Source of the DNA: a virus
Length of the DNA stretch: 48,268 bases
Reading direction: 5' to 3' (one strand)
Virus record (IMG/VR): IMGVR_UViG_3300037010_002542
Span: 1 to 48,268 of that record
Shown: piece after piece, positions 15,623 through 25,119 of the stretch
Layout of the letters: each line of letters begins with the position of its first letter
Position numbering within the stretch: position 1 is the stretch's first letter
Notes under the pieces: generated by a model
What the model saw: the letters and a program-made list of their open reading frames with translations, nothing else
What the model was told of the DNA's origin: nothing
Databases searched by the model: none
Position numbers and translations under genes: made by a program

Positions 15623-16843
15623 ATGCCCGTCTCCCCCAACTGCCTGATCGCGATCAATGCGGGCCCCTTCGTGGGCACGCCCAACGGCGTTGACGTCAGC
15701 CCCGGAGACACCATCTCGGTACGTCTCGCGGATACGACGGATGTGTCGCAGTGGTACCTCCTGGTTCTCGGGACGGACGAGCTGACGACAGCGCCGATCC
15801 TCACGGGCGTGAACATCGTGACGAACGAGGTGGCGACACCCGGCACCGTCGTGACCTTCACCTTCCCGAACTTCCGGGGCCGGTCGCTACGCTTCCAGTC
15901 CACGACCCAGGGCATCGGCGGCCCGTCGAGCACCACCTTCGGGTTCTACTCGTTGACCCTGCCGGGGCGCCGTGTGGGGAGCATCGGCGAGCAACGCGAG
16001 GGCAACACGAACTTCGGGTGGATCGTCCTCGTCAACCCAATCCTCCGCGAGGGTGCGGGCATCCTCCCCTACGACGATGCCGTGACGCTGCCCGCAACCG
16101 GGGCGATCACGATCCAGCAGGCGATCGACTACCTCAAGACGCACTCGGCGGGCACCCCGGGCTCTACGACGAGCGACGCGCTGGTTTGGACTGGACTCAC
16201 CTACGCCCCGAGACAGCTCACGGAAGACGACATCCTCCCGGGGTTCAACATCTCGTCCTTCTCGGGAGGAGGTCTCGTCGAACTGGGGGCCACGGTCGCG
16301 ACACCCTCTTTCACGGCGAGCTACGCGTCAGTGCCCGATGTCGGCGCGAACTCGGTCGTACTCACGGATACGGACGCCACCCCGCCGAAGGATGTGACGT
16401 CGACTCCGACGTCGTTCGCGAGCAGTGGTACTTTCACGAAGCTGACCTACGGCAACTCCATCACGTTCACGTTGACCGCCCACAAGGGGGCGGTGACCCG
16501 AACCGCGATGACCACGACGCTGTGGGCCCAGAAGGTCTTCTGGGGCGTGTCCTCGTCTGGGGGGCCGTACAACGCGGCCTTCATCGCGGGGCTGACCAAC
16601 AGCGCTCTTGCGACCTCGCGTGCCACGAGCTTCACCCTCACCCCGGGCATCACGGACAAGATCTATTACGCGTTCCGCTCCGCGTACGGGACACCGACGT
16701 TCAACGTCGGGGGCTTCGACGGCGGGTTCGAGTTGATTGCGTCGGCAGTGTCCGTGACGAACGCACACGGCGTGACAGAGAACTATGATGTCTGGCGCAG
16801 CGTCCAGGCAAACCTCGGCAACACCACTGTGACGGTGAGCTAA
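15623..16843 (+). CDS. tail-fibre/tail-sheet-associated structural protein (406 aa)
   Basis: A beta-rich N-terminal region is followed by a linker with LPATGAITIQQAIDYLKTH. The C-terminal domain of about 190 residues includes GNSITFTLTAHKGAVTRTAM, LWAQKVFWGVS, KIYYAFRSAYGTPTFNVGGF and DVWRSVQANLG. I recognise this last domain as a recurrent module at the C-termini of phage tail and fibre proteins. There is no enzyme motif. It ends 2 nt before the giant fibre gene, and the two probably form adjacent parts of the same tail-tip apparatus. Initiation may depend on the upstream mini-ORF. Confidence 0.85.
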   Translation: MPVSPNCLIAINAGPFVGTPNGVDVSPGDTISVRLADTTDVSQWYLLVLGTDELTTAPILTGVNIVTNEVATPGTVVTFTFPNFRGRSLRFQSTTQGIGGPSSTTFGFYSLTLPGRRVGSIGEQREGNTNFGWIVLVNPILREGAGILPYDDAVTLPATGAITIQQAIDYLKTHSAGTPGSTTSDALVWTGLTYAPRQLTEDDILPGFNISSFSGGGLVELGATVATPSFTASYASVPDVGANSVVLTDTDATPPKDVTSTPTSFASSGTFTKLTYGNSITFTLTAHKGAVTRTAMTTTLWAQKVFWGVSSSGGPYNAAFIAGLTNSALATSRATSFTLTPGITDKIYYAFRSAYGTPTFNVGGFDGGFELIASAVSVTNAHGVTENYDVWRSVQANLGNTTVTVS

Positions 16844-16845
16844 TC

Positions 16846-19800
16846 ATGGCCGTTCGAGTTCAAGACACGATCCTCCCGAAGAACGATGCGGACTTCCCGG
16901 TCGTCGACAGCGGGCACGTCAAGGGCGGGCACCACGAGGTTGCGAACGCTACTGCACGCGATGCGATCTCGGCCGCACTTCGATCCGTCGGGATGAAGGT
17001 CGTCACGCAGAACGACGGCAAGACCTGGCAGCTCGACTCCAACGCCACGACGTGGACTGAGTTCACCGGCGGCGGGGGTGGCGGTACTCTTGCTGGGGAC
17101 GTGACGGGCCCGAGTGGGACGAACATCGTGTCGGCCATCCAAGGGCTTCCCGTCCCCGATCCGGGCACGAAGGCCGAAGGGGCCCTCTTTGAGGCGCACA
17201 CAACGACGCACACGATCTCGGTGCCCTTCACCGCACCCACGACCATCGTCGCCGACTCGACGAATGCGGGAGTCTTCTACGTCGGGGACTACGACTACAA
17301 CCACCAGACGCCGGTCCTCTCGAAGTTCACGATCGCAGCGGGAACGGTCACTGCATCGGAGTTCCTCGACATCAGCCTCGCCGCAGGCGCTACGCACATC
17401 TGGGGCATCTACGATCTCGCCGAGGACGCCAACTACATCTATGTCGCCCTCAACCGCGGCTCCAATGTGCCGGTGCTCATCACGGATGGGGGCTGGGTAG
17501 CCATCGTCGACAAGGCCACGTTCACTGTCGTCGGGTGGGCTACGGTCAGCACTAAACCGTGGGACTGGAAGAGCATCTGTGCCGACGGCGCAGGCAACTT
17601 CTACGTTTTCGACTACTTCTCACAGCAGATCTCCAAGTATCACACGGCGAACCACATCGGGCAGGCACCCGCAAACGCGGTCCCCCCTGTTGTGACTGAG
17701 GTTGGGGCCGCCCATACATTCCGTATCCGCTTTGGCGGCGGGAAGGTGTGGGCCACCAACTGGGCGAGCGGCGGCGCGGTAGTCCGTCAGTACGACCCCA
17801 CGACACTCACGATCACGGCGTCCCTCGCGGACTTCGATGGTGGTGGGGTTGTCATCAACTCTCAGGCGATGGTCTACGACCCCGTCCACAGCGCTCTCTG
17901 GGTGAGCGGCTGGGACAACGTTGGCCCGAACTACGCCTACTACAAGGTCGAGCAGACGGGTCCGGGTGTGATCGCGGTGACGGCAGGCCCCGTCTACTCG
18001 ACGGGTGCGTTCGTCGACCCGCCCCCGGCCATGGCGATCCTTCCCTCGGGGAACGGCATCGGCACCGTCTCCGCGCAGGGACCGTACGTGGGTTTCATCA
18101 ACAGCGGGACGGCGACCTGGGTCGCAACGACCCAAACGAACGCGAACCTGTTCGACCAGTACATGGGCATCGCGACCGACGCGCTCAACGCGTACATGGT
18201 GGCGCCGTACACGAATAAAGCGGTGTCGACGATCGACTACCTGACATCTACGCTGACGAGCGGGACGATCACTCCTGCGGTGATCCCTCCGACGTGGGCA
18301 CTCCGCTTCGCGGTCCCAGCCGGGGACGTGACGGGCAATGTGGAAAGCTCCGTGGTCTCGGCCATCCACGGCATCCCCTCGATGGACCCGTCGTTGAAGA
18401 CGACAGGTGACGTAGTCGAGCTGCACCGTACGGACGTCGCCGGGCTCACCCCCACATGGACTTCTCCGCGTGCGCTCATCTCCGACGGGACATACCTATA
18501 CGTAGGGCAGTCGAGCCAAGGGGCAACTCCGTCCAGCCAAGGGACGATCTTCCGGGTCTCCCTGTCCGGGGCGGCGATCTCCGCCCTGAGCCCCCTCAAC
18601 CTGAACACGCTCTCGGGTGCAACACAGATCCGAGATATGGCACAGGACGCCACGTACCTCTACGCGGCTTGCTGGAACAACGGCAACATCGCGGTCATCG
18701 ACAAGGCGACCTTCGCGGTCGTCGGGTGGGCCTACACGGCAGGTAGCGCACAGAGTGTGTGCGCGGACGGGGCCGGGAACTTCTACGTCCTGGATCCCAA
18801 CAACGGTTTGGTTTGGAAATTCTCCGCTGCGGCTTGCCTCGGCAACCCTGTCAACAGCACCCCGCCCAACACCACGGCCGCAGTCTCCGGTCGTTGGGTC
18901 CGCTTTGGCGGGGGCAAGCTCTGGGTGACGAACGGCGGCAGCGGCGCCCCGAACGCCCTGACGAAGATCGATGCTGCCACGATGACAGTGGACCTCGCGG
19001 TCGCGGACATCAACGGCAACACGAACATGATGATCGCGGTCTACGACGTCGTGAACAACGTCGTGTGGGTCGCCGATCAGCTCAATGCCAGCAACAGCGT
19101 TCAAGTCCACAAGGTGGATCCCGCGACCCTCTTGTGGGTCGCCACCGTCACGGGTGCGCCGGTCTCTCCGGCCACTCAGTGGAAGCCCCCGTCCGGCCTT
19201 GAGTTCGGGCCGGATGCCAGCGGAACCCCCAACGCCTGGCTCTACGTGACAGGCCAGGGAGGGAAGTTCGGAGCGTCACTCATCGGTGCCATCAACCCCG
19301 CCACGGACACGTGGGAAGGCGCCCGCGCCACATCCACGGTTGCAGGGGATGGCGCAGAGGGGATCGCCGTCATCGGGGACTACGTGTACGTAGCCCGTTT
19401 CGATACAGGTAGCCTTGGGGTCACTGTCGGCGTGGACTACTGGAACCCCGTCGCGAACACCGTGGGCACCATCGTCGGCACCTCCTCAACATCCACTTGG
19501 GGCCTCCGCTACTCGCCGTTCGGAGGGGACCTCGACGGGACCCCCCGGGCCGCGACCGTCAACGCCCTGCGTGGCGTCCTGACCCCCGACCCGAGCACGG
19601 CCGTCGTCGGCTACACGATGACGTTGGCGCAAACGCCTACGTTCACGAACCCGCAGTTCCTCACTTGGGACCCGGTTTTGGCTAGGTTCTGGGTCCCCGA
19701 CTTCTCTATCCTAGCGGTCATCTCGTTCGATCCAGTCACCAAGCTGCCCTACACCATCGGAGCTGCGGACATCGCGGCCCTGGGCGGGATCATCGGGCTC

Positions 19801-22800
19801 TTCAAGATCGCGACGGACGAGAACTACGTGTACGCGCTCGCGGCCACGTTCGGCCCCGGCGGTCTCCTCGTCATCGACAAGGTCTCGGGAGCCATCGTCG
19901 GAATCGGATCGATCTCCGGCCCCAGTGCTCTCGTTCTCGACGGCCTCGGCAACGTGTGGGTCGCCGCCCACAACTTGGTCGCGAAGTTCACGATTACGTC
20001 TCTCGTCGGTGGTGTCGGCGTGGCGCCCGCCGCATCGTCTGCCATCACGGGCGCATACGACATCGCGTGGGACGCGACCACGGGGTTCCTGTACGTCTCG
20101 ACCAACTCGAACCTCAAGGTCATCCAGCTCCCGCCCGCAATGGTGGGTGGCTTCATCCCACCTCTTCCCAACTACACCACGCCCTTCGGGCACTCAACGA
20201 GGAAGCTCCTCGTGGCGTTTGGTTCCGTGTGGGTCGGTACGACACAGGCAGGGGTCTACAAGATCGACCCCGTAACGATGTCCGGGGCTCCGACGTCCAC
20301 GGGGCCGTTCTTGTTCTCCTTTGGTACCACGTTCTCCAGTCTCGCTGCTGACGCCACACACGTCTGGGCCGGGGACGAGGACACCAACGGCGTCTACACG
20401 ATCGACCCTGTCGGGAACGTGTTCGTAACGGATGCGAGTACGACTAACGGCAACGATCGCATCTTCGGCCTCGCGTTCGACGGCTCGAAGATGTGGGCGA
20501 GCCACGGATCCCTCACGCTGGGGCAGCAGGGGCTCGTCGGCATCAACGATACGACCTTTGCTGAGGATGTGCGCTACGTCGGACCCTTCGCCTTGACCTA
20601 CACGGCCGGCGGTGGTGGCGGCGGGGTCACATGGGCCAACGACCTTCTGGGGTCCACAAGCTCGTCGCAGACAGTCGTCGGCCTGCGAAGCACACCCATC
20701 AGCAACCCGCTGAATATCTACGGCGCGGGCACCACGCTCTGGTGGAACGGCAGTGCCTGGGATGGTTCTGCAGCCCCCCTCTCCCCAGGTGCACTCTTCT
20801 ACTGGAACGGAGGTAGCGTCGGCTGGGGCTTCCTGAGCGGCGGTGACCTCACGGGCACCTTCCCGACATGGACCGTCGCCAAGATCAACGGCGGGACAGC
20901 CCCGGCGACCCCACTCATCGGAGACGTGGGCAAGGTCATCGGAGTTACGGCAGCCGGAACCTACGGCCTCGTCACAGCGGGCGGTTCGGTCGCAGGACCC
21001 CAGACCGGCAACAATTACGCCCCGGTCAAGGTCAACATTTCGGGCGCCGCCGTTCAGTCGTGGATCAATCTGAACGGCGGCACGGGCTTCCGCACGGACC
21101 TCAAGGATGGGGACGTCGACGGGGTGCTCCAGGCCAGCCAGGTCTCTGGGGCCGTAGGTGCCCAGAGGAAGACCGCGGGGCTCACAGTCAGCGTCCTTGA
21201 GGCAGGGGACGCCCAGTGGAGCTACACGAACGCGGGGAAGTACCTTCAGACCACGGGCACCACAAGCCCGATGGCCGTTTCGTACGACTACAACAGCGGC
21301 ATGCTCGCCATCAGCAGGTCCGGGAGCAATGATATCCTGTTCCAGCCGATCACGAACGGTGGGCACGCCCCGTACGCGGTGAGTCTCGAAGCGGACCTCA
21401 TCGACGATTCCCACTCCTACGTAGCCCCGACGATCACGGGCAAGATGGTCCTCAAGGGATCGCTGGCCTACGCCGTCAAGAACTACTACTTCGGCGGGAG
21501 TGCTCGACAGAGCATCGTCGAGGTCGACGGAGATCGCGCCACGGCCCGAAAGAAGATGACGATCTTCGCGAACACCCGCGAAGCATTCGTCGTCTCGGCC
21601 GACAAGAACTCCAACCAGGCGGGCGACAGCGATGCCTTCGGCGTCATGTGGCAGGGCTTCGGGAACAACTACTACATCCAGAACCTGACCTATGTGTCAG
21701 CCGTTCAGGGTACGGTGTCGCTTGCAGGGTTCCTCTTCGCAACGACCATAACGTCTGCGTGGTGCGCACGTCCTCTTGGAGGAACGGGTGGAGTGAGCAC
21801 CTCGGGCCGCATCTACATGGGCCTCGATAACGGCCAGGTGCTGGAGTACAACGGCAACGTCGATCCGCCGGTCTTCGTCCGTGCCCTCTCGGGCAGCGTG
21901 GGTTGGCCGATCGTCGCCATCACGTCGGCTTTCTTCGGTTCGTTCGAGTGGCTGTGGATCCTCGACTCGCACGGGAATCTCGACCAGTTCGATCTCTCGA
22001 CGAATACGCTGACGACGTCGTTGGCGACGGGGTTCACAAACGCGCGTGAGATGACCATCACGGGCGGCACAAGGCACCTGGTGATGGTGAACAGCACCAG
22101 CGTCGGGCGCCTCGATAACCCCACGGGCATGACGGGGTTCACAACCGCCACCCCACCGCGCATCCTTTCCCCGGACCTTGGGAATGACCTTCGTAGCGTG
22201 GCGGCGAACAGCCAGACCGTCTACGTGGCCGATGCGAACAACGGTTACTGGACGCTGAACTTCACGAGCGCCCTGTCTTCGTCAACGTGGACGCAGCCGA
22301 GCCAGCTAACGGACATCACGGGCGCCGCCAAATGGGCCACCCCGAGCGTCGATTTCAGTGACACCCTACAGTATTCGAGCGGTCTGCCGCTTGATAACGT
22401 TCTGGGTGGCGACCGCATTGGCGGCGCCTACGTGACGAGTAAGGCGTGGGCACTCACTCCTGGTAAGGTGCTCACGGTGGTACTCGGGTCGGCCCCCACG
22501 GAGATGTATGGCCTGTCTTCTGGGAACGTGGTCGTTAGCCGCCCGGGATCCAAGGACCTCATCGCCATCGACCCATACACCCCGACCACGGGGCACGTCT
22601 TCCCGTTGACGGGGTCTGCATTCAAGACCGGGGGTCTATTCGGAGACGTGGTTGTCAGCGGCATCTGCGACGGCAACTACCTGCTCTCCAATGGGAGCTA
22701 CAACGGCATCTTCGCCATCGATACGACAAACCGACGTTTGCTCTTCTTCCGCACGGCACCTGGGTCCACGACCACGACGGGTAGCCCCGGGACGGTCCAC

Positions 22801-23523
22801 ATCGTCCACCCGACGCTGGGCTTTGGCGCCCAGCCAGGCGTCATCTGTGCGGCTGGAGACGGGTCGGGATGGATCATCACGAGCTGCGGGACCACGATCA
22901 CCTGCGTCGATCCGCTTACCCGCAGGCAGGTGTGGCAGGTGAGCCCTGCCATCCCCAGCCTCGGTGGGACGTACACGTCGATCGTTGGCGCAGGAGCGTA
23001 CGTCTACCTTTCGACGGATGCCGGCGAGGTACACCAGTACAATCTCGCCACGGGTGCCTTCATCCGCACGGTGCAGTCGTCTCAACCCCTCGCGGGGCAC
23101 ACGATCCCGAAGCTCTACGCGGACTTCTCGAACGTATACTGGACGGTCAACTACGGCGGCAGTGCGGACTGGAACCGGCTCGCCATCAACGCCACCACCA
23201 TCGCGACGACGCTCGCGATGGGGGCGATGGTGACCCTCGACATCGCCCCCGTGCAGTTCGGCAACTACATGGCCGTGCTCACGACAGGTGGGGTGCGGAT
23301 GCTCACGGGGTGGACCGGAGCCTCCCCCGCTCTCTTCGCGGTCGCCAACTTCCTCGGGTGGGGTGGGATGGGAACGCTCCGCCACGTCGCGGGGTTGTCG
23401 TCGAACAACTTCGTCGTGACGGACTCCGCCAACGACACGCTCTGGCAGTTCGACATCACGGCCGGAGCTGGGGCCCCTGCCCCCACCGCACTGCGGATCG
23501 CGGGGGTCGTGGCCTACATGTGA
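16846..23523 (+). CDS. giant tail-fibre-like protein with repeated ~400-aa modules (2225 aa)
   Basis: A boundary motif G-D-(V/L)-x-G-x-x-x-x-x-x-V-x-A-(I/L)-x-G recurs near residues 82 (AGDVTGPSGTNIVSAIQG), 491 (AGDVTGNVESSVVSAIHG) and 892 (GGDLDGTPRAATVNALRG). Degenerate copies lie near 1264 and 1332. Between them lie blade-like repeats such as VAIVDKATFTVVGWA, VAVIDKATFAVVGWA and YVYVAR, typical of NHL/YVTN beta-propellers. The protein therefore looks like a string of propellers on a fibre, with a further propeller-like region from about 1490 to the end. The GDVTGP-type motif is common in phage tail fibres. ATG 16846 has a GGTGAG site. A perfect 12-bp hairpin lies 47 nt after the stop. Host recognition is the likely role. 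Confidence 0.9.
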   Translation: MAVRVQDTILPKNDADFPVVDSGHVKGGHHEVANATARDAISAALRSVGMKVVTQNDGKTWQLDSNATTWTEFTGGGGGGTLAGDVTGPSGTNIVSAIQGLPVPDPGTKAEGALFEAHTTTHTISVPFTAPTTIVADSTNAGVFYVGDYDYNHQTPVLSKFTIAAGTVTASEFLDISLAAGATHIWGIYDLAEDANYIYVALNRGSNVPVLITDGGWVAIVDKATFTVVGWATVSTKPWDWKSICADGAGNFYVFDYFSQQISKYHTANHIGQAPANAVPPVVTEVGAAHTFRIRFGGGKVWATNWASGGAVVRQYDPTTLTITASLADFDGGGVVINSQAMVYDPVHSALWVSGWDNVGPNYAYYKVEQTGPGVIAVTAGPVYSTGAFVDPPPAMAILPSGNGIGTVSAQGPYVGFINSGTATWVATTQTNANLFDQYMGIATDALNAYMVAPYTNKAVSTIDYLTSTLTSGTITPAVIPPTWALRFAVPAGDVTGNVESSVVSAIHGIPSMDPSLKTTGDVVELHRTDVAGLTPTWTSPRALISDGTYLYVGQSSQGATPSSQGTIFRVSLSGAAISALSPLNLNTLSGATQIRDMAQDATYLYAACWNNGNIAVIDKATFAVVGWAYTAGSAQSVCADGAGNFYVLDPNNGLVWKFSAAACLGNPVNSTPPNTTAAVSGRWVRFGGGKLWVTNGGSGAPNALTKIDAATMTVDLAVADINGNTNMMIAVYDVVNNVVWVADQLNASNSVQVHKVDPATLLWVATVTGAPVSPATQWKPPSGLEFGPDASGTPNAWLYVTGQGGKFGASLIGAINPATDTWEGARATSTVAGDGAEGIAVIGDYVYVARFDTGSLGVTVGVDYWNPVANTVGTIVGTSSTSTWGLRYSPFGGDLDGTPRAATVNALRGVLTPDPSTAVVGYTMTLAQTPTFTNPQFLTWDPVLARFWVPDFSILAVISFDPVTKLPYTIGAADIAALGGIIGLFKIATDENYVYALAATFGPGGLLVIDKVSGAIVGIGSISGPSALVLDGLGNVWVAAHNLVAKFTITSLVGGVGVAPAASSAITGAYDIAWDATTGFLYVSTNSNLKVIQLPPAMVGGFIPPLPNYTTPFGHSTRKLLVAFGSVWVGTTQAGVYKIDPVTMSGAPTSTGPFLFSFGTTFSSLAADATHVWAGDEDTNGVYTIDPVGNVFVTDASTTNGNDRIFGLAFDGSKMWASHGSLTLGQQGLVGINDTTFAEDVRYVGPFALTYTAGGGGGGVTWANDLLGSTSSSQTVVGLRSTPISNPLNIYGAGTTLWWNGSAWDGSAAPLSPGALFYWNGGSVGWGFLSGGDLTGTFPTWTVAKINGGTAPATPLIGDVGKVIGVTAAGTYGLVTAGGSVAGPQTGNNYAPVKVNISGAAVQSWINLNGGTGFRTDLKDGDVDGVLQASQVSGAVGAQRKTAGLTVSVLEAGDAQWSYTNAGKYLQTTGTTSPMAVSYDYNSGMLAISRSGSNDILFQPITNGGHAPYAVSLEADLIDDSHSYVAPTITGKMVLKGSLAYAVKNYYFGGSARQSIVEVDGDRATARKKMTIFANTREAFVVSADKNSNQAGDSDAFGVMWQGFGNNYYIQNLTYVSAVQGTVSLAGFLFATTITSAWCARPLGGTGGVSTSGRIYMGLDNGQVLEYNGNVDPPVFVRALSGSVGWPIVAITSAFFGSFEWLWILDSHGNLDQFDLSTNTLTTSLATGFTNAREMTITGGTRHLVMVNSTSVGRLDNPTGMTGFTTATPPRILSPDLGNDLRSVAANSQTVYVADANNGYWTLNFTSALSSSTWTQPSQLTDITGAAKWATPSVDFSDTLQYSSGLPLDNVLGGDRIGGAYVTSKAWALTPGKVLTVVLGSAPTEMYGLSSGNVVVSRPGSKDLIAIDPYTPTTGHVFPLTGSAFKTGGLFGDVVVSGICDGNYLLSNGSYNGIFAIDTTNRRLLFFRTAPGSTTTTGSPGTVHIVHPTLGFGAQPGVICAAGDGSGWIITSCGTTITCVDPLTRRQVWQVSPAIPSLGGTYTSIVGAGAYVYLSTDAGEVHQYNLATGAFIRTVQSSQPLAGHTIPKLYADFSNVYWTVNYGGSADWNRLAINATTIATTLAMGAMVTLDIAPVQFGNYMAVLTTGGVRMLTGWTGASPALFAVANFLGWGGMGTLRHVAGLSSNNFVVTDSANDTLWQFDITAGAGAPAPTALRIAGVVAYM

Positions 23524-23570
23524 TCGTGGCGGACACCCGTTCTTGCAGATCTAGGTCGAAACGCCAGAAC

Positions 23571-23600
23571 CCCCGACACGACTACTGGGTCGTGTCGGGG
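23571..23600 (+). terminator. 12-bp hairpin terminator after the tail-fibre gene
   Basis: CCCCGACACGAC (23571-23582) and GTCGTGTCGGGG (23589-23600) form a perfect 12-bp stem with loop TACTGG. It closes the long rightward structural block. A T-rich stretch comes only about 30 nt later, so it may act through strong pausing or as a processing-protected 3' end. Confidence 0.65.
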
Positions 23601-23645
23601 CGCAGGGTACTACAGTGTGGGCCCTACTTTTCTCACGCGGGTTGA

Positions 23646-23677
23646 TGGACCGCCACCTACCCCCGGACGTACGTAGG
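23646..23677 (+). promoter_or_regulatory. phage-type two-box promoter (copy 2)
   Basis: GATGGACC (TGGACC at 23646-23651), then 17 nt, then GTACGTAGG (23669-23677). The ATG of the 57-aa gene is at 23683, seven bases after the TACGTA core, so transcription should begin at or next to the start codon. Confidence 0.8.
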
Positions 23678-23682
23678 GTGCC

Positions 23683-23856
23683 ATGAAGAAGAACCACGAA
23701 GTCATCCGCCTCGAAGACCTGACCCCCCGCAGCCCGATGCTCGTGGCGCTCTACAAGCGCCACGGATCGAACGCGCAAGCGACGATGAAGGACCGCCGCC
23801 GCCCCCGCGGTGGCAACCGCAACGTCCAGCGCGAGTACCGCGAAGAGCGGTACTAG
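23683..23856 (+). CDS. small basic protein (57 aa)
   Basis: The protein starts MKKNHEVIRLEDLTPRSPML and ends in a strongly basic tail (KDRRRPRGG, NVQREYREERY). It has no known family that I recognise. A nucleic-acid- or ribosome-binding role is possible from charge alone. Support for it as a real gene is its position exactly downstream of a promoter copy, in-frame with no ribosome site, as a leaderless message would be. A GC-rich hairpin follows 10 nt after the stop. Confidence 0.75.
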   Translation: MKKNHEVIRLEDLTPRSPMLVALYKRHGSNAQATMKDRRRPRGGNRNVQREYREERY

Positions 23857-23866
23857 GCTGGCGCTG

Positions 23867-23884
23867 CGGGCCCCTGGGGGCTCG
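23867..23884. terminator. possible terminator hairpin between convergent genes
   Basis: CGGGCCC (23867-23873) pairs with GGGCTCG (23878-23884), including one G-U, across loop CTGG. It lies between the 57-aa gene and the leftward RHH gene that converges on it, and could serve both. There is no T-run. Confidence 0.4.
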
Positions 23885-23894
23885 GTTGGGGTCG

Positions 23895-24119
23895 TCAGCC
23901 GGTGGTCTTGACCGCCGGCTCAGTCGTCTGCGTGGCTGCCTCCAGGGGGTTCGAGGACGGGAGCTTACGGACCTCGGCCCGCGCGACCTTCCACGCCCGC
24001 TGAACGACCCACGACAGGGAGCGATCCAGCCTCGCTGACTCTTCCTGGATTTCACGGAGCATGTCTTCCGGGAAGTACAGGCTCTGCTTTCTCTTGTCCG
24101 TCTTCGGTGCGTCGGGCAT
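23895..24119 (-). CDS. TIGR04563-like ribbon-helix-helix protein (74 aa)
   Basis: The core KRKQSLYFPEDMLREIQEES followed by ARLDRSLSWVVQRAWKVAR shows a short strand followed by two helices, the ribbon-helix-helix layout. It closely resembles the small TIGR04563 family that I associate with Myxococcales genomes. A disordered tail of about 25 residues follows. ATG 24119 has AAGGAG six bases upstream. It is likely a DNA-binding regulator, divergent from the phosphatase gene. The family call is from memory of the motif, not from a search. Confidence 0.82.
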   Translation of the reverse strand: MPDAPKTDKRKQSLYFPEDMLREIQEESARLDRSLSWVVQRAWKVARAEVRKLPSSNPLEAATQTTEPAVKTTG

Positions 24120-24168
24120 GGTATCTCCTTGTAGTTGCAGTACACCGACTCCGGACGGGACGTGATCC

Positions 24169-24969
24169 ATGCCTCGCACCATCGTCATCGGCGACACCCA
24201 CGGGATGTTGGAAGAGCTACGCGAGCTACTAGAAGCCGCCAAAGTGTGGCGTGGCGATCGCGTCGTGCTCCTCGGCGACCTCATCGACAAGGGGCCCGAA
24301 GGCCCTGCCGTAGTGAGCTTCGCACGTAGAGCGGGGTACGAGTGTGTGTTGGGCAACCACGAGGAGAAGGCCCTCCGCTGGCTGAAGCACGAGGACGTGC
24401 GCCTGGCGAAGATCGCGGCGAACCCGAAGCAGCAGGCCCCGGCGAACCCCATGAAGCCCTGGGGTGGCTCGGAGGAGGCTTGGCGGGTGCTACCGCCCGA
24501 GGATGTGGCCTGGCTGCGCACACTCCCCATGACGATCGATCTCGGCGGGGGCATGATCGCGGTCCACGCGGGGTTCCTGCCCGGCATCCCGATCGCCAAG
24601 CAGCACAAGAACGACATGTGCCGCATGCGCTGGATCGATCCAGTCAAGAACAAGATGGTCGCGATGGACAAGTCGCCGGACGGCATCCAGACGCCGGACG
24701 GGTCACGGTTCTGGATGGAACTGTGGGACGGGGTGGAAGGTGTGGTCTACGGCCACGTGGTGCACACCCTCGACGCCCCGCGGATCGACGTCAGACCCGG
24801 GGGCCCCCGGACATGGTGCTACGGCATCGACACCGGCGGGGTCCACGGAGGCAAGCTGACGGCGCTTGTGCTCAGAGACGACCTTTCCGATCCCGAGATC
24901 GTACAGGTCGACGCGAAACAGACCTACGTCCCGTTCGGCATCCACGGCAACGGGGCGGCCAGCGAGTGA
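24169..24969 (+). CDS. PPP-family metallophosphatase (ApaH/serine-threonine phosphatase-like)
   Basis: All the metal-binding signatures of calcineurin-like phosphoesterases are present: GDTHG (residues 8-12), GDLIDKG (36-42), GNHE (62-65), VHAG near 137 and GHVVHT near 198. This layout fits PPP-type protein phosphatases or ApaH-like diadenosine polyphosphate hydrolases; the lambda phosphatase is a phage precedent. At 266 residues it is slightly longer than the usual 220. A 45-residue insertion after GNHE is rich in Lys, Trp and Glu. It is transcribed divergently from the RHH gene. Substrate cannot be decided from sequence. Confidence 0.9.
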   Translation: MPRTIVIGDTHGMLEELRELLEAAKVWRGDRVVLLGDLIDKGPEGPAVVSFARRAGYECVLGNHEEKALRWLKHEDVRLAKIAANPKQQAPANPMKPWGGSEEAWRVLPPEDVAWLRTLPMTIDLGGGMIAVHAGFLPGIPIAKQHKNDMCRMRWIDPVKNKMVAMDKSPDGIQTPDGSRFWMELWDGVEGVVYGHVVHTLDAPRIDVRPGGPRTWCYGIDTGGVHGGKLTALVLRDDLSDPEIVQVDAKQTYVPFGIHGNGAASE

Positions 24970-25013
24970 TCCGGGGCCGCCGTGTCACCGTGCGATCGGT
25001 GTAGACCCTTCTC

Positions 25014-25118
25014 ATGGAGCACGTCGGTCTTCTGATCCTGCCGCTGGTCCTCGTGGGTGTGGTCGCCAGCGTTGTCATCAGCGCTCTACGGAGCCCCCCG
25101 CACCGCGCCGTGGACTGA
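25014..25118 (+). CDS. tiny single-span membrane protein (34 aa)
   Basis: ATG 25014 opens a 34-codon frame reading MEHVGLLILPLVLVGVVASV and ending in a short basic tail. Almost the whole protein is one transmembrane helix. It lies between the phosphatase and a convergent HNH gene, whose stop is 2 nt from this one. A CGGTGTAGA sequence just upstream could be a -10-like element. Small hydrophobic phage peptides are often regulatory or lysis-related, but nothing here proves a role. Confidence 0.5.
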   Translation: MEHVGLLILPLVLVGVVASVVISALRSPPHRAVD

Positions 25119-25119
25119 G

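Noticed and set aside
20194-21414. 406-codon antisense frame within the tail-fibre gene
   Set aside because: Same shadow signature; the plus-strand frame has repeated motifs that span the region.
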